A stretch of DNA of 64,000 bases from NCBI RefSeq assembly GCF_015477775.1, contig NZ_JADLQO010000019.1:124001-188000 (forward strand), in the 5' to 3' direction. This DNA is from Nocardia abscessus (GTDB lineage Bacteria > Actinomycetota > Actinomycetes > Mycobacteriales > Mycobacteriaceae). This document shows, piece after piece, positions 8,685 through 17,044 of the stretch (position 1 is its first letter; each line of letters starts with the position of its first letter). The notes beneath the pieces were generated by a model. It was not told the DNA's origin. It saw only the letters and a list, made by a program, of their open reading frames with translations, and made no database searches. A program made the position numbers and the translations under genes.

Positions 8685-9941
8685 TCAGGGAGTGGTGTCG
8701 TGCGCGGCGAGCTGGAATCTCGTGGCGAGGTTTCGCATCGCCTCGGCATCGCCCGGGTGCACTCGTTCCAGGGCGCCGAAGGCCAGATGATCGGCGATCA
8801 TCATGCGACGGATCTCGGAGCCGGGCAGTTCGCCGGTCAGCGGTTCCTCCGGCAGGGCGCGCACCAGGGTGAAGGCGGAGTCGACGATCAGCGGCCGCAT
8901 CGCGGGCGGCATCGAGCGGTAGTCGACCGAGCCGAGCATCTCCGGTGCCGGGCCCGCCCCGGCAGCGAGGTCGGGTGACGCGTCGAGCACCCGATGGACC
9001 GCCTGGTCGACGGAATGCAGTACCCGTTGCTGCATCGTCGTCCAGTACGCCGGTGAACCGGCCGCCCGTGCGGCCGCCGCGAGCCGCAGCCGCCGCCGGT
9101 AGGGTGCGGGCGCCCCGACCGCGGTACACAGGAAAGCCGTTGTCGTGATGGCCATATAGGCCATCGCGGCCCGTGCACTGAGACCGGGCGTGCGCGGGCC
9201 CAGCCGGGCCAACAGGGTGAAGCTGCCCAGCGCCGGGCCCAGCAGCTGTAGCATCACCACTCGGGTCAGTTCTTCGCGGTCGGCGACGCCGTGCAGTGCC
9301 AGTTCGCCGTCGCGCAGGTCGTTGGCCAACTGCGCGGTGACGCCGACGCATCCGGCCAGCTCGCCCAGATCGCACTCGGCGCAAGCCTTTTCGGCGACAA
9401 GAGAGCAAGCGTAGAGAATCACCCGTCCCAGTACGCCCTCGCCGTAGGCGGACCGCGGCAGGGGCTCATCGAGGTTGCGGGCCATCACGCCCCCGACGTC
9501 GAGCAGCATTCGGCCGACACGTTCCCGGCCGTCGGGGGGCAGTGCCGACAGCAGCGCCCGGACGTCGTGAACCCGCTCGGCCAGCACCAGATCAACGGCT
9601 TCGCTGTCGCGGACGGCGACCGCGTCCAGCGGCGGGGGAGGCGTATCGGTGGCGCCGTTCAGGTAGGCCACGGCGGCCAGCACAGCGTCGCTCGCCGACG
9701 GGCGGTTCATGAGGTCCTCGTAGGCATCGAGCACCCGGCAGGCCAGCAGGGCGGCGGTAGCCTCGGCCCGCTGGTCGGCGGGCAGGAAGCCCACGGCGAT
9801 GCCGAGGTTCCGAGCCGCCGGAATCAGTGCCAGCCGGGCCAACAGCTCCGGTGAGGGAGCCCTGCGCAGCGCAGCGATATCCGGTGCGCGCCGCAAGTGC
9901 CGCAGTCCGCGGGCCAAGACGCCGAGTCGCTGCCCGATCAT
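8685..9941 (-). CDS. Squalene/phytoene synthase-family prenyltransferase
   Basis: The 418-residue protein probably condenses or binds allylic prenyl diphosphates. Two acidic motifs of the trans-isoprenyl head-to-head synthase fold are visible: DAYEDL near residue 72 and QLANDLRDGE near residue 207, which match the family's two Asp-rich Mg-diphosphate sites. The C-terminal third (from about residue 300) is longer than in standard phytoene synthases and I do not recognise it. The ATG overlaps the polyprenyl synthase stop by 4 bp. No phytoene desaturase or cyclase of the crt type lies nearby, so a classical carotenoid product is not supported. Confidence 0.82.
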   Translation of the reverse strand: MIGQRLGVLARGLRHLRRAPDIAALRRAPSPELLARLALIPAARNLGIAVGFLPADQRAEATAALLACRVLDAYEDLMNRPSASDAVLAAVAYLNGATDTPPPPLDAVAVRDSEAVDLVLAERVHDVRALLSALPPDGRERVGRMLLDVGGVMARNLDEPLPRSAYGEGVLGRVILYACSLVAEKACAECDLGELAGCVGVTAQLANDLRDGELALHGVADREELTRVVMLQLLGPALGSFTLLARLGPRTPGLSARAAMAYMAITTTAFLCTAVGAPAPYRRRLRLAAAARAAGSPAYWTTMQQRVLHSVDQAVHRVLDASPDLAAGAGPAPEMLGSVDYRSMPPAMRPLIVDSAFTLVRALPEEPLTGELPGSEIRRMMIADHLAFGALERVHPGDAEAMRNLATRFQLAAHDTTP

Positions 9942-11122
9942 CGCGAGACCACCCGCGTCGAGAGTTCGCGCAGGTGTTCACGCGCGGGGGAGGGCGGGAA
10001 CACTTCTATCGCCCGGCATGCCGTCTCGGCGGCGTGGACGGCGACCGCGCAGGCGACCTCGGTGGCCCCGCTGGTCACCAGCTCGCTCTGCAGGGCGGCA
10101 CTGGAAGTTTCCGTGGAAAGCCACATTTCATGAGCGCCGTGCCGCATGGCCAGCCATTCGATCACCGGCCAGGTCGGCACGCGGCGATCGAGGTCGCCGC
10201 AGGCGTCCTTGCCGAGTGCGGGGTCGCCCTCGACGTCGCGCACGTCGTCCATGATCTGGAAGGCGAAGGCGAGTTGGTCTGCGTACCGCATCAAGGCGCG
10301 CAGCCGTTCGTGATCGATGGCGCCCGCCGTGCCACCGTAGGAGCAGGCCAGCCGGAACAGCGTGCCGGTCTTCGCACCGGCCACGAGCTCGTAGTGCCTG
10401 CGCAGGGCGGAGTCCTCGACCGTGGGTGGGAGCGTCTCCACGAGCTGGCCGAACGAAAGGTCCGAAAGCCGGTCGAGGTAGGTGACGCCGGCAGCCGCAC
10501 CGAGTGTCGCGAACGCCGCTGGGTTGTCGGCCACCACCCGTGCGAGCACCTGTAACGCGATGCCCGCCAGATGAAATCCGGCTCTGGCCGCCGTGCGTAT
10601 GCCGAACTCGGCCGGCACGGAAGGGGCGTCGCGCCGCAACAGCGAACCGTCGCAGATGTCGTCGTGCACGAGCGACGACTCGTGGAACATCTCCCAGACG
10701 CAGGCCATGTCGACGGCGTCGCGCAACGGCACCGCGTCGGACGACGGGAGCAGTTGGGCGCACGCCAGCGCCAGCCCCGCCCGGACCCGCTTGCCCGGTG
10801 CGGCGAGAATGTGTCGGTAAATGGAGTCGAAAGGTCCACCGCTGACGAGGATTTCGCGCATTCGATCGTTGACCAGAGGTAGTTGATCGGTGATGCGGGC
10901 GAGCGGCTGAGTGATCCGATCGGAGTCGGTACCGACAGAGGTGAGGATCTCGTCGGCCGATTCCCGCAGGGAGCTGGAGGCGGTTGGCGGCGGGACGTCC
11001 GCGACTGTTGTTGTGGCGCCGAAGAATTCGGCTCCGACCGATGGTCGGTCGGCGGGGTGTTCCAGAGGCACGGTCACGTGCGCGGTTGGGTGGAGTGCTG
11101 GCGGTAGGGCGGAATAGTCCAT
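9938..11122 (-). CDS. Polyprenyl (probably geranylgeranyl) diphosphate synthase
   Basis: Chain-elongating prenyltransferase using isopentenyl diphosphate and allylic primers. In the 394-residue protein the first Asp-rich motif is HDDICD with the following LLRR, and the second is MDDVRDVEGD, both Mg-diphosphate sites of the family. GKRVRAG gives the conserved basic patch for the homoallylic substrate. An N-terminal extension of about 90 residues precedes the core. I set the start at the ATG at 11122 because AAGGGGG lies eight bases upstream; a GTG at 11149 is in frame but lacks a ribosome site. It is the first gene of the operon. Chain length cannot be read with certainty. Confidence 0.92.
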   Translation of the reverse strand: MDYSALPPALHPTAHVTVPLEHPADRPSVGAEFFGATTTVADVPPPTASSSLRESADEILTSVGTDSDRITQPLARITDQLPLVNDRMREILVSGGPFDSIYRHILAAPGKRVRAGLALACAQLLPSSDAVPLRDAVDMACVWEMFHESSLVHDDICDGSLLRRDAPSVPAEFGIRTAARAGFHLAGIALQVLARVVADNPAAFATLGAAAGVTYLDRLSDLSFGQLVETLPPTVEDSALRRHYELVAGAKTGTLFRLACSYGGTAGAIDHERLRALMRYADQLAFAFQIMDDVRDVEGDPALGKDACGDLDRRVPTWPVIEWLAMRHGAHEMWLSTETSSAALQSELVTSGATEVACAVAVHAAETACRAIEVFPPSPAREHLRELSTRVVSR

Positions 11123-11569
11123 GGCGGTGAGCCCCCTTGGCATGATCACGATGGGTAGGAAGGATCGAGCGGGCAGCGCACAGCCGTGTATCCGAAAAAG
11201 ATTGTGTCGCAGTACATTTCGATCGATCCGAGCCGGGCAACTACATCGTCGCCCCAGATGGCCCCGAACTCCTGCGGTCGTCGAACCCCGCTTCCCAAGG
11301 CTAGCGCCCGACCTGGTTGATCAACCAGGCTCCTTGGAGGAATCCCGAAGATCATGCCGGGGGGCTGTTCGATGTCACACCGCCGTGTCACCCACGCGCC
11401 GCGAAACAGACTCGGCCACAGGGAATGTGGTCTCGATCGGTAGCGGGACGGTCAGGTTCGGGCCTGCGCCTGCCGCGGCCGACATAGGACTGCCCGGTGA
11501 GACGGCCCGGCAAGGTGTCGGTCCCTCGTGTCAAACTGGCGACGTTGTTGCCTGGCCGGAGGAGAATGC
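11123..11569. other. Intergenic region between isoprenoid operon and DUF6011 gene
   Basis: A 447-bp divergent gap. It must hold the promoter of the ten-gene isoprenoid operon (minus strand) and that of the small DUF6011 gene (plus strand). An 81-codon minus-strand open frame here contains the palindromic operator and resembles no family, so I do not call it. The only structured element is the palindrome at 11312-11329. Confidence 0.6.
11312..11329. promoter_or_regulatory. Perfect 18-bp palindrome, candidate operator of the isoprenoid operon
   Basis: CCTGGTTGATCAACCAGG is a perfect inverted repeat with no spacer. It is flanked by a second symmetric pair, CCAAGG at 11295-11300 and CCTTGG at 11332-11337. 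It lies about 190 bp upstream of the polyprenyl synthase ATG. A dimeric repressor or activator site is the simplest reading; the cognate regulator is not evident in the window. Confidence 0.5.
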
Positions 11570-11761
11570 ATGGGCACCACCGACGACCGACCCACGGTGA
11601 GATTGGTCGCGCATTGCCGTCGTTGTCACGGTTGGCTGCTGTCGCCGCACTCGGTCGCGCAAGGAATCGGACCCACGTGCGCGATCCGGGAGCGCGCGGA
11701 ACTGCGCGCCGCGGCTGCGACGCAGCCGCACGAATTGACGTTGTTCGACGTCGCAGCGTGA
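11570..11761 (+). CDS. Small DUF6011-type zinc-ribbon-like protein
   Basis: A 63-residue protein. HCRRCHGWLLSPHS and GIGPTCA give the pattern Cys-x2-Cys, a Pro/Ser-Val spacer, Gly-x-Gly-Pro-x-Cys that characterises DUF6011 domains of actinobacteria, probably a small metal-binding fold. The function of the family is unknown. The ATG at 11570 has GGAGGAG upstream, which rules out the upstream in-frame ATG at 11528. It is transcribed away from the isoprenoid operon and has no obvious partner gene. Confidence 0.65.
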   Translation: MGTTDDRPTVRLVAHCRRCHGWLLSPHSVAQGIGPTCAIRERAELRAAAATQPHELTLFDVAA

Positions 11762-11811
11762 GTGCGCCCGGCCGCGGAACCGCTGAGCGACGGCCTCCGG
11801 TCCAGCAGTCG

Positions 11812-12747
11812 TCACCGGTAACGCGTCATCGGATCGGTCCATCGTGCCAATGCTCGGTAGAGCCAGTATTGGGCGGCGCCCGAGGTGGTGGTTCCGGTGA
11901 TCTCGGTGGTGAGCTCCCAATAGCGGTGGATTGCCGGGTGCGTGTCGGTGGCGCCGTCGAGGAGTCGGTGCCGTAGGCGCGGCGTGTCGCGTTCGCGTCG
12001 TGCGGTGGCGTGGACGTCGATGAACTGGTCGAGTTCAGGGCCGGGGCGTGGTTCACAGCATGCGGCGACAAGCGCGTCGACGGTTTCGCATACTTCGGCG
12101 ACCCCTGTCACCAGTGCGCGTTTGTCGTGGATTCCGGTCGGGTCCGTCCGCCACAGTTGGCGCGACATCGCGGCGGGCAGTGCGGGATCGGTGATGTGAG
12201 CGGTGAGTTCGGCGTAGGCGACGACTTGTCGCGGCGGCGGATCAGCCGGTAGGTCCGGGATGTTCATCGCGACGAATCCGTCGAATATCGCCGATGGCAG
12301 CGGCGTGAGCAGTCGCCGCCAGAATCTCACGAGACGGTCGTGCGCATGATGGCGATCTTGCACGGCGGCAAGCAATTCCAGCCGTGCGGCACGTTCGGCG
12401 GGCGGGGCGTCCTCGACGGCGAGTAGCGATGCTCGTCGCCAGGCCAGCGTGCGCAGTTCGGTGTCGAGCGCAGCGCGTTCGGCGGCGACCGCGTCGGCGA
12501 TGGAGGTGTCACCGCTGAGGACGTCGGTGATCGCGTCCAGGCCGAGGCCGAGCGTTCGGAGTCGGCGCAGCAGCAGTACCCGGTCGACCGCGCTCACCGA
12601 ATCGAACAATCGGTGCCCGCCGGTGCTGCGCTGGGCCTCCAAAATCCCCTCGTCGCAATAGAAGCGGAGCGTGCGCACGGGCACACCGGTCGATCGCGAC
12701 AGCTCTCCGATACTCACCAGGCCGTCACGGTGTGTGTTCTCGGTCAC
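11812..12747 (-). CDS. MerR-family transcriptional regulator
   Basis: The 311-residue regulator has an N-terminal winged helix: LVSIGELSRSTGVPVRTLRFY at about residues 10-30, then EGILEAQRSTGGHRLF, the standard MerR recognition region. A long effector domain follows that matches no metal-site pattern (no clustered Cys), so an organic ligand is likely. The start is the GTG at 12747. The gene is divergent from the mycothiol-dependent enzyme gene, and a dyad between them sits in a promoter-like spacer, suggesting it activates that gene and perhaps itself. The open frame extends far upstream to 14298, but that part is antisense. Confidence 0.88.
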   Translation of the reverse strand: MTENTHRDGLVSIGELSRSTGVPVRTLRFYCDEGILEAQRSTGGHRLFDSVSAVDRVLLLRRLRTLGLGLDAITDVLSGDTSIADAVAAERAALDTELRTLAWRRASLLAVEDAPPAERAARLELLAAVQDRHHAHDRLVRFWRRLLTPLPSAIFDGFVAMNIPDLPADPPPRQVVAYAELTAHITDPALPAAMSRQLWRTDPTGIHDKRALVTGVAEVCETVDALVAACCEPRPGPELDQFIDVHATARRERDTPRLRHRLLDGATDTHPAIHRYWELTTEITGTTTSGAAQYWLYRALARWTDPMTRYR

Positions 12748-12754
12748 GATCGCT

Positions 12755-12785
12755 GGAACCTCCACTCCAGTGGAGTTCCTACCGT
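12755..12785 (+). promoter_or_regulatory. MerR-type promoter with dyad
   Basis: CTCCACT (12760-12766) and AGTGGAG (12769-12775) form a perfect 7-bp inverted repeat with a 2-bp spacer, and outer GGAA/TTCC extend it. Candidate -35 GGAACC (12755-12760) and -10 TACCGT (12780-12785) are 19 bp apart, the elongated spacing typical of MerR-activated promoters. The -35 match is weak. It would drive the enzyme gene starting at 12817. Confidence 0.6.
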
Positions 12786-12816
12786 ACTGGAACACCCACT
12801 GAGAGAAGGAGCTCCG

Positions 12817-13473
12817 ATGAGCGAGCACACCACGATGAGCACCGAGCAGATCTGGCGGGCCGTCGCTGCCGAGCGGGCCGGATTGGCCGAGCTGCTGGCG
12901 CCGCTGCCGGAAGCAGGCTGGGACCATCCCTCGCTGTGCGACGGCTGGCGCGTGCGTGATGTGGTCGCGCACGTGGTGCTGTCGGCTCGCGCCGATATCG
13001 GCTGGATCCTGGTCAACCTGATCCGAGCGAGAGGCAGCCTCGACCGGGCGATCCGCGACACCGCTGTTCGTCACGCGAACCATGTGACGACCGGGCAGTT
13101 GCTCGGCGAGTTGCGTGACAGCATCGATGCGCGGGTCACGGTGTTCGGCACTACACCGGCCGATCGGTTGATGGATCTGCTGGTGCACGGCCAGGACATC
13201 GCGCTTCCGCTCGGCATCGCACGGGAAATGCCGAAAGCCGCCGCAATCGTGGCGATCGACCGGATCTGGACGACGGGCGCCCCGTTCCACGCCCGAAAGA
13301 AGTTCGCCGGTTACCGCCTCGTGGCATCCGACGCCGAGTGGGCCGCAGGCGACGGACCGACCATCACGGGCCCGGTCGCCGCCCTCTTGCTGATCCTTAC
13401 CGGACGCCGCGGAGCGTGGGACGAGATCACCGGAGACGGGGCGAGGCTGTTCGCCGATCGATCGGGTCGCTAG
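12817..13473 (+). CDS. Maleylpyruvate isomerase-family mycothiol-dependent enzyme
   Basis: The 218-residue protein has an N-terminal DinB/MDMPI four-helix fold. LAELLAPLPEAGWDHPSLCDGWRVRDVVAHV (residues about 20-50) includes the WRVRDVVAHV metal-site segment, and RLMDLLVHGQDIALPLG gives the second conserved His region. The family uses mycothiol as cofactor, which fits an actinomycete; the actual substrate is unknown. The ATG at 12817 follows GAAGGAG. It is divergent from the MerR gene, with the MerR-type promoter in between, so it is probably its target. Its stop overlaps the convergent phosphatase gene by 4 bp. Confidence 0.82.
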   Translation: MSEHTTMSTEQIWRAVAAERAGLAELLAPLPEAGWDHPSLCDGWRVRDVVAHVVLSARADIGWILVNLIRARGSLDRAIRDTAVRHANHVTTGQLLGELRDSIDARVTVFGTTPADRLMDLLVHGQDIALPLGIAREMPKAAAIVAIDRIWTTGAPFHARKKFAGYRLVASDAEWAAGDGPTITGPVAALLLILTGRRGAWDEITGDGARLFADRSGR

Positions 13474-14975
13474 GCATCGGGCATGAGTTGCCGGGGGTGC
13501 GTCCAGCGGGCGAGGAGGACGGTGGCGTCGTCCTGGAGTGGCTGGTGCTGGTGCTCGAGGACGGCCTTGATGAGGCGCCGGGCCGTCTCCGGTGGCGGGT
13601 GGCCCGCTGCGGCTTCGCGGCGGAGGAAATCGATGAGACGGGTCTCGCCGAAGAATTCGCCGGTGTTGTCGCGTGCCTCCGGGACGCCGTCGGTGTACAG
13701 GAGCAGCCAGTCTTCGGGTTGCAGGAATTCCTCGCCGATGTGCAGTTCCCCGATGCCGAGGCCCAGCGGCAGGCTGTGACCGCCGTTGAGGGGCTTGACG
13801 ATCTTGCCGCCGCGCATGAGGAGTGGCTCCGGGTGACCTGCGTTGATGTAGCGAAGTCGGCCGGTGGGCAGGTCGAGTTCCGCGAGCACGGCGGTGGCGA
13901 ACAACGCGTGACCGAATTGATGGCCGATGGTCTCGTCGATGGTGCGTGCCTGTTCGTAGAGGCCGTGGCCCGCGTGCCGGGCGCTGCGGTAGGCGGCCAC
14001 CGCGGCGGCGGCGATCAAACCGCTGCGCAAGTCGTGGCCGACGGCATCCAGGACGATCAGATTCGCGGTGGTTTCGGACAGGGCGTAGTCGAAGGCGTCG
14101 CCGCTGACGCTGTGCCGCGGCTCGATGACGCCGGTGACGACGAAGCTGTCCACGCCGGCGGTCAGCGGCGGCAACAGCGACCAGATCAGCTCGGCGTTGA
14201 CGGTCCTGCGGGTGCGCAGCCGGGTCCGTTCGAGTGCGTCGCCGTATTGGCTCATCGCGGTGACGAGATGGCCGAGCAGGTGCGACACCCATTGGCACTG
14301 CACTCGAAGACCGGGATCGTAGAGATCGTCGACGCCATCGACCCGAACGTCCAAGACGCCGAGACGTTCGACTCCGTCCATCAGCGGCACCCAGAGTCGG
14401 TACCGATCAGTGGTCTGTGAAGGCAGGATTTGCACCTGCCGGAACGCCCGTCCCGGCAGGGTGTTGTCGATCTCGAAAGCTCCTGCCGGTACCGCCTCCT
14501 CCTCGCCGACGGGGGAACCGGTCGGAAGGGGGCAGAGGTATCGCTGCTCGTAATCGGCCAGGTAGAGCGCGATGTGGACACCCAGTGCCCGGCCTGCGGT
14601 TTCGGCGATGGCGGGCAGACGGTCCGGCGGTGCGAGTTCGGCCCCTTCGAGCAGTCCTACCAGGGCGGACAAGGGAGCGTCGCGTGGCTCGCGGGCACGC
14701 AACGGGCGGCTGTAGGTGGCGCGCTTGGCCCAGGTCAGCTCATCGATGCGTTCGTTGACCGCGTGGGCGAGGATGTCGCGGTCCAGAGCTGGTGTCTCGC
14801 CTGTGCCGTGTACGTAGGCATCGACCTCGGGGTAGCCGGCTTCGCCACCCATACCGAAGTAGCGCATCCACAGTTCCTCCACGGACAGCTGTGCGCCCTT
14901 CATCGCCAACGCGAGACTGCGTTGCTGCTCGCGGCCACGGCTGTCGGCTCGGTCAGCGGCCGAGTTGTCGGTCAT
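13470..14975 (-). CDS. GAF-like/PP2C SpoIIE-type serine phosphatase
   Basis: The protein has about 501 residues. A central sensor-like region (about 125-250) precedes a SpoIIE/RsbU phosphatase domain: SGDAFDYAL, VLDAVGHDLRSGLIAAAAVAAYR, YINAGHPEPLLM and LLLYTDGVPEARD carry the metal-binding Asp and Gly residues of the family. Such phosphatases dephosphorylate STAS-type anti-anti-sigma factors. The start is uncertain: the ATG at 14975 is used here, but a GTG at 15026, only 4 bp after the upstream stop, is an alternative. It follows the GAF-ANTAR, MEDS/ATPase and STAS genes on the same strand, consistent with one partner-switching module. Confidence 0.86.
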   Translation of the reverse strand: MTDNSAADRADSRGREQQRSLALAMKGAQLSVEELWMRYFGMGGEAGYPEVDAYVHGTGETPALDRDILAHAVNERIDELTWAKRATYSRPLRAREPRDAPLSALVGLLEGAELAPPDRLPAIAETAGRALGVHIALYLADYEQRYLCPLPTGSPVGEEEAVPAGAFEIDNTLPGRAFRQVQILPSQTTDRYRLWVPLMDGVERLGVLDVRVDGVDDLYDPGLRVQCQWVSHLLGHLVTAMSQYGDALERTRLRTRRTVNAELIWSLLPPLTAGVDSFVVTGVIEPRHSVSGDAFDYALSETTANLIVLDAVGHDLRSGLIAAAAVAAYRSARHAGHGLYEQARTIDETIGHQFGHALFATAVLAELDLPTGRLRYINAGHPEPLLMRGGKIVKPLNGGHSLPLGLGIGELHIGEEFLQPEDWLLLYTDGVPEARDNTGEFFGETRLIDFLRREAAAGHPPPETARRLIKAVLEHQHQPLQDDATVLLARWTHPRQLMPDA

Positions 14976-15029
14976 CGCGGTCACCGTCCGCACGGTCGGC
15001 ATCGACTTCGAGGAGCACTGGACCACCTT

Positions 15030-15779
15030 TCAGCGCAGACGCCGCACGGTCGACTGGGCAAGGCGTTCGGCGACCCGGCGCACTGTGGTGCCCTGCTCGC
15101 CTGCGGTATGGGCCAACGTCAGGAACGCGGTCCGCTCGTCCACCCCGTCACGTGCCATGACGATGCCCTTCGCCAACGTGACCGCTTCGCGCCCGCGCAA
15201 ATGCTCCGCGATCTGAGCGCTGACCCGCTCGGCGTCCTCGGCGGCGCGCATGTTGGACAACAGCATGGCCGCCTGAGCGGCGAACATCGTCAGCAAGTGT
15301 TCCTCACGCGCGCCATAGGTGTGCGGCTCTGGGGCGTAGACCTTGATCGCACCCAATGCCTGGGTACCCGCGACCAGCGGCACGCTCAACGACGACCGCA
15401 GTCCCAGCCGCATCGCCTGGCGCGACCAGGACGACCAGCGATCATCCACCGCGAGGTCATCGACCCGCAGCACCACCCGATTCGCCCACGCGGCCAAGCA
15501 CGGCCCGGTCCCCAGTCGGTACTGCAAGCTGTCGGCTTCTTCGACCACGTCATCGGTGGCCGCTGCGGTAACGCGTTCGCCCGCGCTGTCCACCAGGGTG
15601 ATACCGGCTCCGGCGGTCCGGGGAACCATCTCCATCGACAATGCCGTGATCAACTTCAATGCCGTGGTCACCGTCTCGACGGAAAGGAACAGACCCGACA
15701 TACGCGCGAACGCCGCCGCGATCTGCTGCGTAACCGCAACCTCACTCAGGCTCTCTGTCGGCGGGAGATCCGCGGGCAT
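15030..15779 (-). CDS. GAF and ANTAR domain protein
   Basis: A 249-residue cytoplasmic sensor-effector. The GAF domain spans about residues 40-170, with LGTGPCLAAW and RSSLSVPLV typical of actinobacterial GAF-ANTAR proteins. The C-terminal ANTAR domain (about 190-249) contains VTLAKGIVMARDGVDERTAF. ANTAR domains bind two-hexaloop RNA antiterminator elements, so this protein may control transcription elongation. The ATG at 15779 has GAGGAGG upstream. An open frame continues upstream to 16292 but lacks a plausible start. It lies between the anti-sigma and phosphatase genes. Confidence 0.88.
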   Translation of the reverse strand: MPADLPPTESLSEVAVTQQIAAAFARMSGLFLSVETVTTALKLITALSMEMVPRTAGAGITLVDSAGERVTAAATDDVVEEADSLQYRLGTGPCLAAWANRVVLRVDDLAVDDRWSSWSRQAMRLGLRSSLSVPLVAGTQALGAIKVYAPEPHTYGAREEHLLTMFAAQAAMLLSNMRAAEDAERVSAQIAEHLRGREAVTLAKGIVMARDGVDERTAFLTLAHTAGEQGTTVRRVAERLAQSTVRRLR

Positions 15780-16081
15780 CGCGTCATGCACCTCCTCGAC
15801 CTCCGGCCGGCCCGGTCTTGCGGTGGTCCGTGCGCCGGCCCGTTCGGGCCATTCCGGCGTCCTCCCCTCGGCAATCACCGGACGCGGGGGGAGGGCTGAT
15901 CGGTGCGCAGACAGCGCGTGCCATAAGGATAGCGGACCGCTGGTGGTCTCGAACCCGACCGGACCGAAGCCGTCGGCGCTGGTTTCACGCGGTTTCGAGG
16001 CGGCGGTCAGCCGGGTCGTCGCGCGCTGAGCATCGACGCGCTCGCATACCCGGGTGGAAGTTCCGGTCCCGCCGTACGGCG
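15780..16081. other. 302-bp gap between two minus-strand regulatory genes
   Basis: It lies downstream of the MEDS/ATPase gene and upstream of the GAF-ANTAR gene. I see no gene, clear terminator or paired-hexaloop structure by eye. It probably holds a promoter for the GAF-ANTAR and phosphatase genes. Confidence 0.5.
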
Positions 16082-17044
16082 CTAGGGCAGATCGCGGCCG
16101 AAGCCGAAGTGGAGCTGGATGGTGGTGCCGTGCTGGGTGGTGTGGATGCGCACGAGATCGGTGAGATGGTTGACCAGCAGCAGCCCGCGGCCGCCCGGTC
16201 GATAGGTCTGTGCGGGCAGGCGGCCCGCGAGCGGATTCGTGATGTGGCCGCTGTCGCTGATCTGGCAGCGGAGCTCGTTCTCGTCGGTCCACATCGTCAG
16301 CGTGCCGTGCCCGCCGCCGTGGACGACGGAGTTGGTGGTGGTCTCCGCGATGACCAGTTCGACATCGATCAGACGGTGCTCGGGTATGCCCGCGTGGTGG
16401 GCGTGGTCTGTGGCGACGTGCCGGACGTGGGCCAGGGACGTCGCGTCGAAGACCACGGTGGCCGCGGTGGCGGGCGGAGCCGGGAGCGGTCGGTTGTAGG
16501 ACTCGACGATGTGGTCGGGGTCGTAGCCGTCACTGGTTCGCTGACCGGCGGCATCGATCAGGACGGGGTGGGTGGCGTGCGCGTCGGCCAGGACATCAGG
16601 CGGTAGGCGTTCGGTGTCGTAGGGGCATAGGATGCTGACTTCGCGCCCGGTGAATGCCGCGTTGATCAGAGCTTCGTGCTGAACGCACGCTGGATACTCC
16701 AGCGCCGAGCGGCCGGCCCAGATGGGTTCACCGATGATTCGCACGCGTCCGGACCGGTGTTCGTCGGCGAAGGCGCGTAGTACCCCGGGGATGATGCGAC
16801 CAGGGTTGCGGCCTTCGACGGTCATGTCCATCAGGTGCACCGAGGCTGCGTCGGAGCCCAGTTCGGCGCGCAAGAGGGCCAGGTTGGGACCGGGAACCGC
16901 CACCGCGACCGGTTCACCGTTCGCGAGCCCTTCGCGAATGAACCCGAGAGTGCCCGCGAGGTACTCCTCGGTGTCGCGGTAGAACAGCGCGGGGTGCACG
17001 AAGGGGTCGGTCGAAGCGGCCGACGCAGCGCCAAGGGAGCTCAT
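16082..17044 (-). CDS. MEDS-domain sensor with anti-sigma-type histidine kinase-like ATPase domain
   Basis: The protein has 320 residues. The N-terminal half (about 15-180) matches the MEDS/DcmR sensory domain, with FYRDTEEYLAG and FIREGLANGEPV. The C-terminal half is a HATPase_c_2 domain of RsbW/SpoIIAB type, with ELVIAETTTNSVVHGGG as N-box and GGRGLLLVNHLTDLV as G-box. There is no phosphoacceptor His domain, so it is more likely an anti-sigma kinase than a two-component sensor. The ATG at 17044 overlaps the STAS gene stop by 4 bp, directly linking anti-sigma and antagonist. Confidence 0.87.
   Translation of the reverse strand: MSSLGAASAASTDPFVHPALFYRDTEEYLAGTLGFIREGLANGEPVAVAVPGPNLALLRAELGSDAASVHLMDMTVEGRNPGRIIPGVLRAFADEHRSGRVRIIGEPIWAGRSALEYPACVQHEALINAAFTGREVSILCPYDTERLPPDVLADAHATHPVLIDAAGQRTSDGYDPDHIVESYNRPLPAPPATAATVVFDATSLAHVRHVATDHAHHAGIPEHRLIDVELVIAETTTNSVVHGGGHGTLTMWTDENELRCQISDSGHITNPLAGRLPAQTYRPGGRGLLLVNHLTDLVRIHTTQHGTTIQLHFGFGRDLP

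Noticed and set aside
39..11122. Classical carotenoid biosynthesis cluster
   Set aside because: No phytoene desaturase (CrtI), lycopene cyclase or carotenoid oxygenase gene is present, only a phytoene-synthase-family protein and a generic desaturase.
11146..11391. 81-codon frame upstream of the polyprenyl synthase gene
   Set aside because: No family resemblance or ribosome site, and it contains the palindromic operator, so it is better read as promoter region.
11812..14298. An 828-codon minus-strand frame that could be read as a large MerR fusion protein
   Set aside because: The upstream 517 codons are antisense to the mycothiol-dependent enzyme gene and lie opposite or out of frame with the phosphatase gene; the MerR start with N-terminal helix is at 12747.
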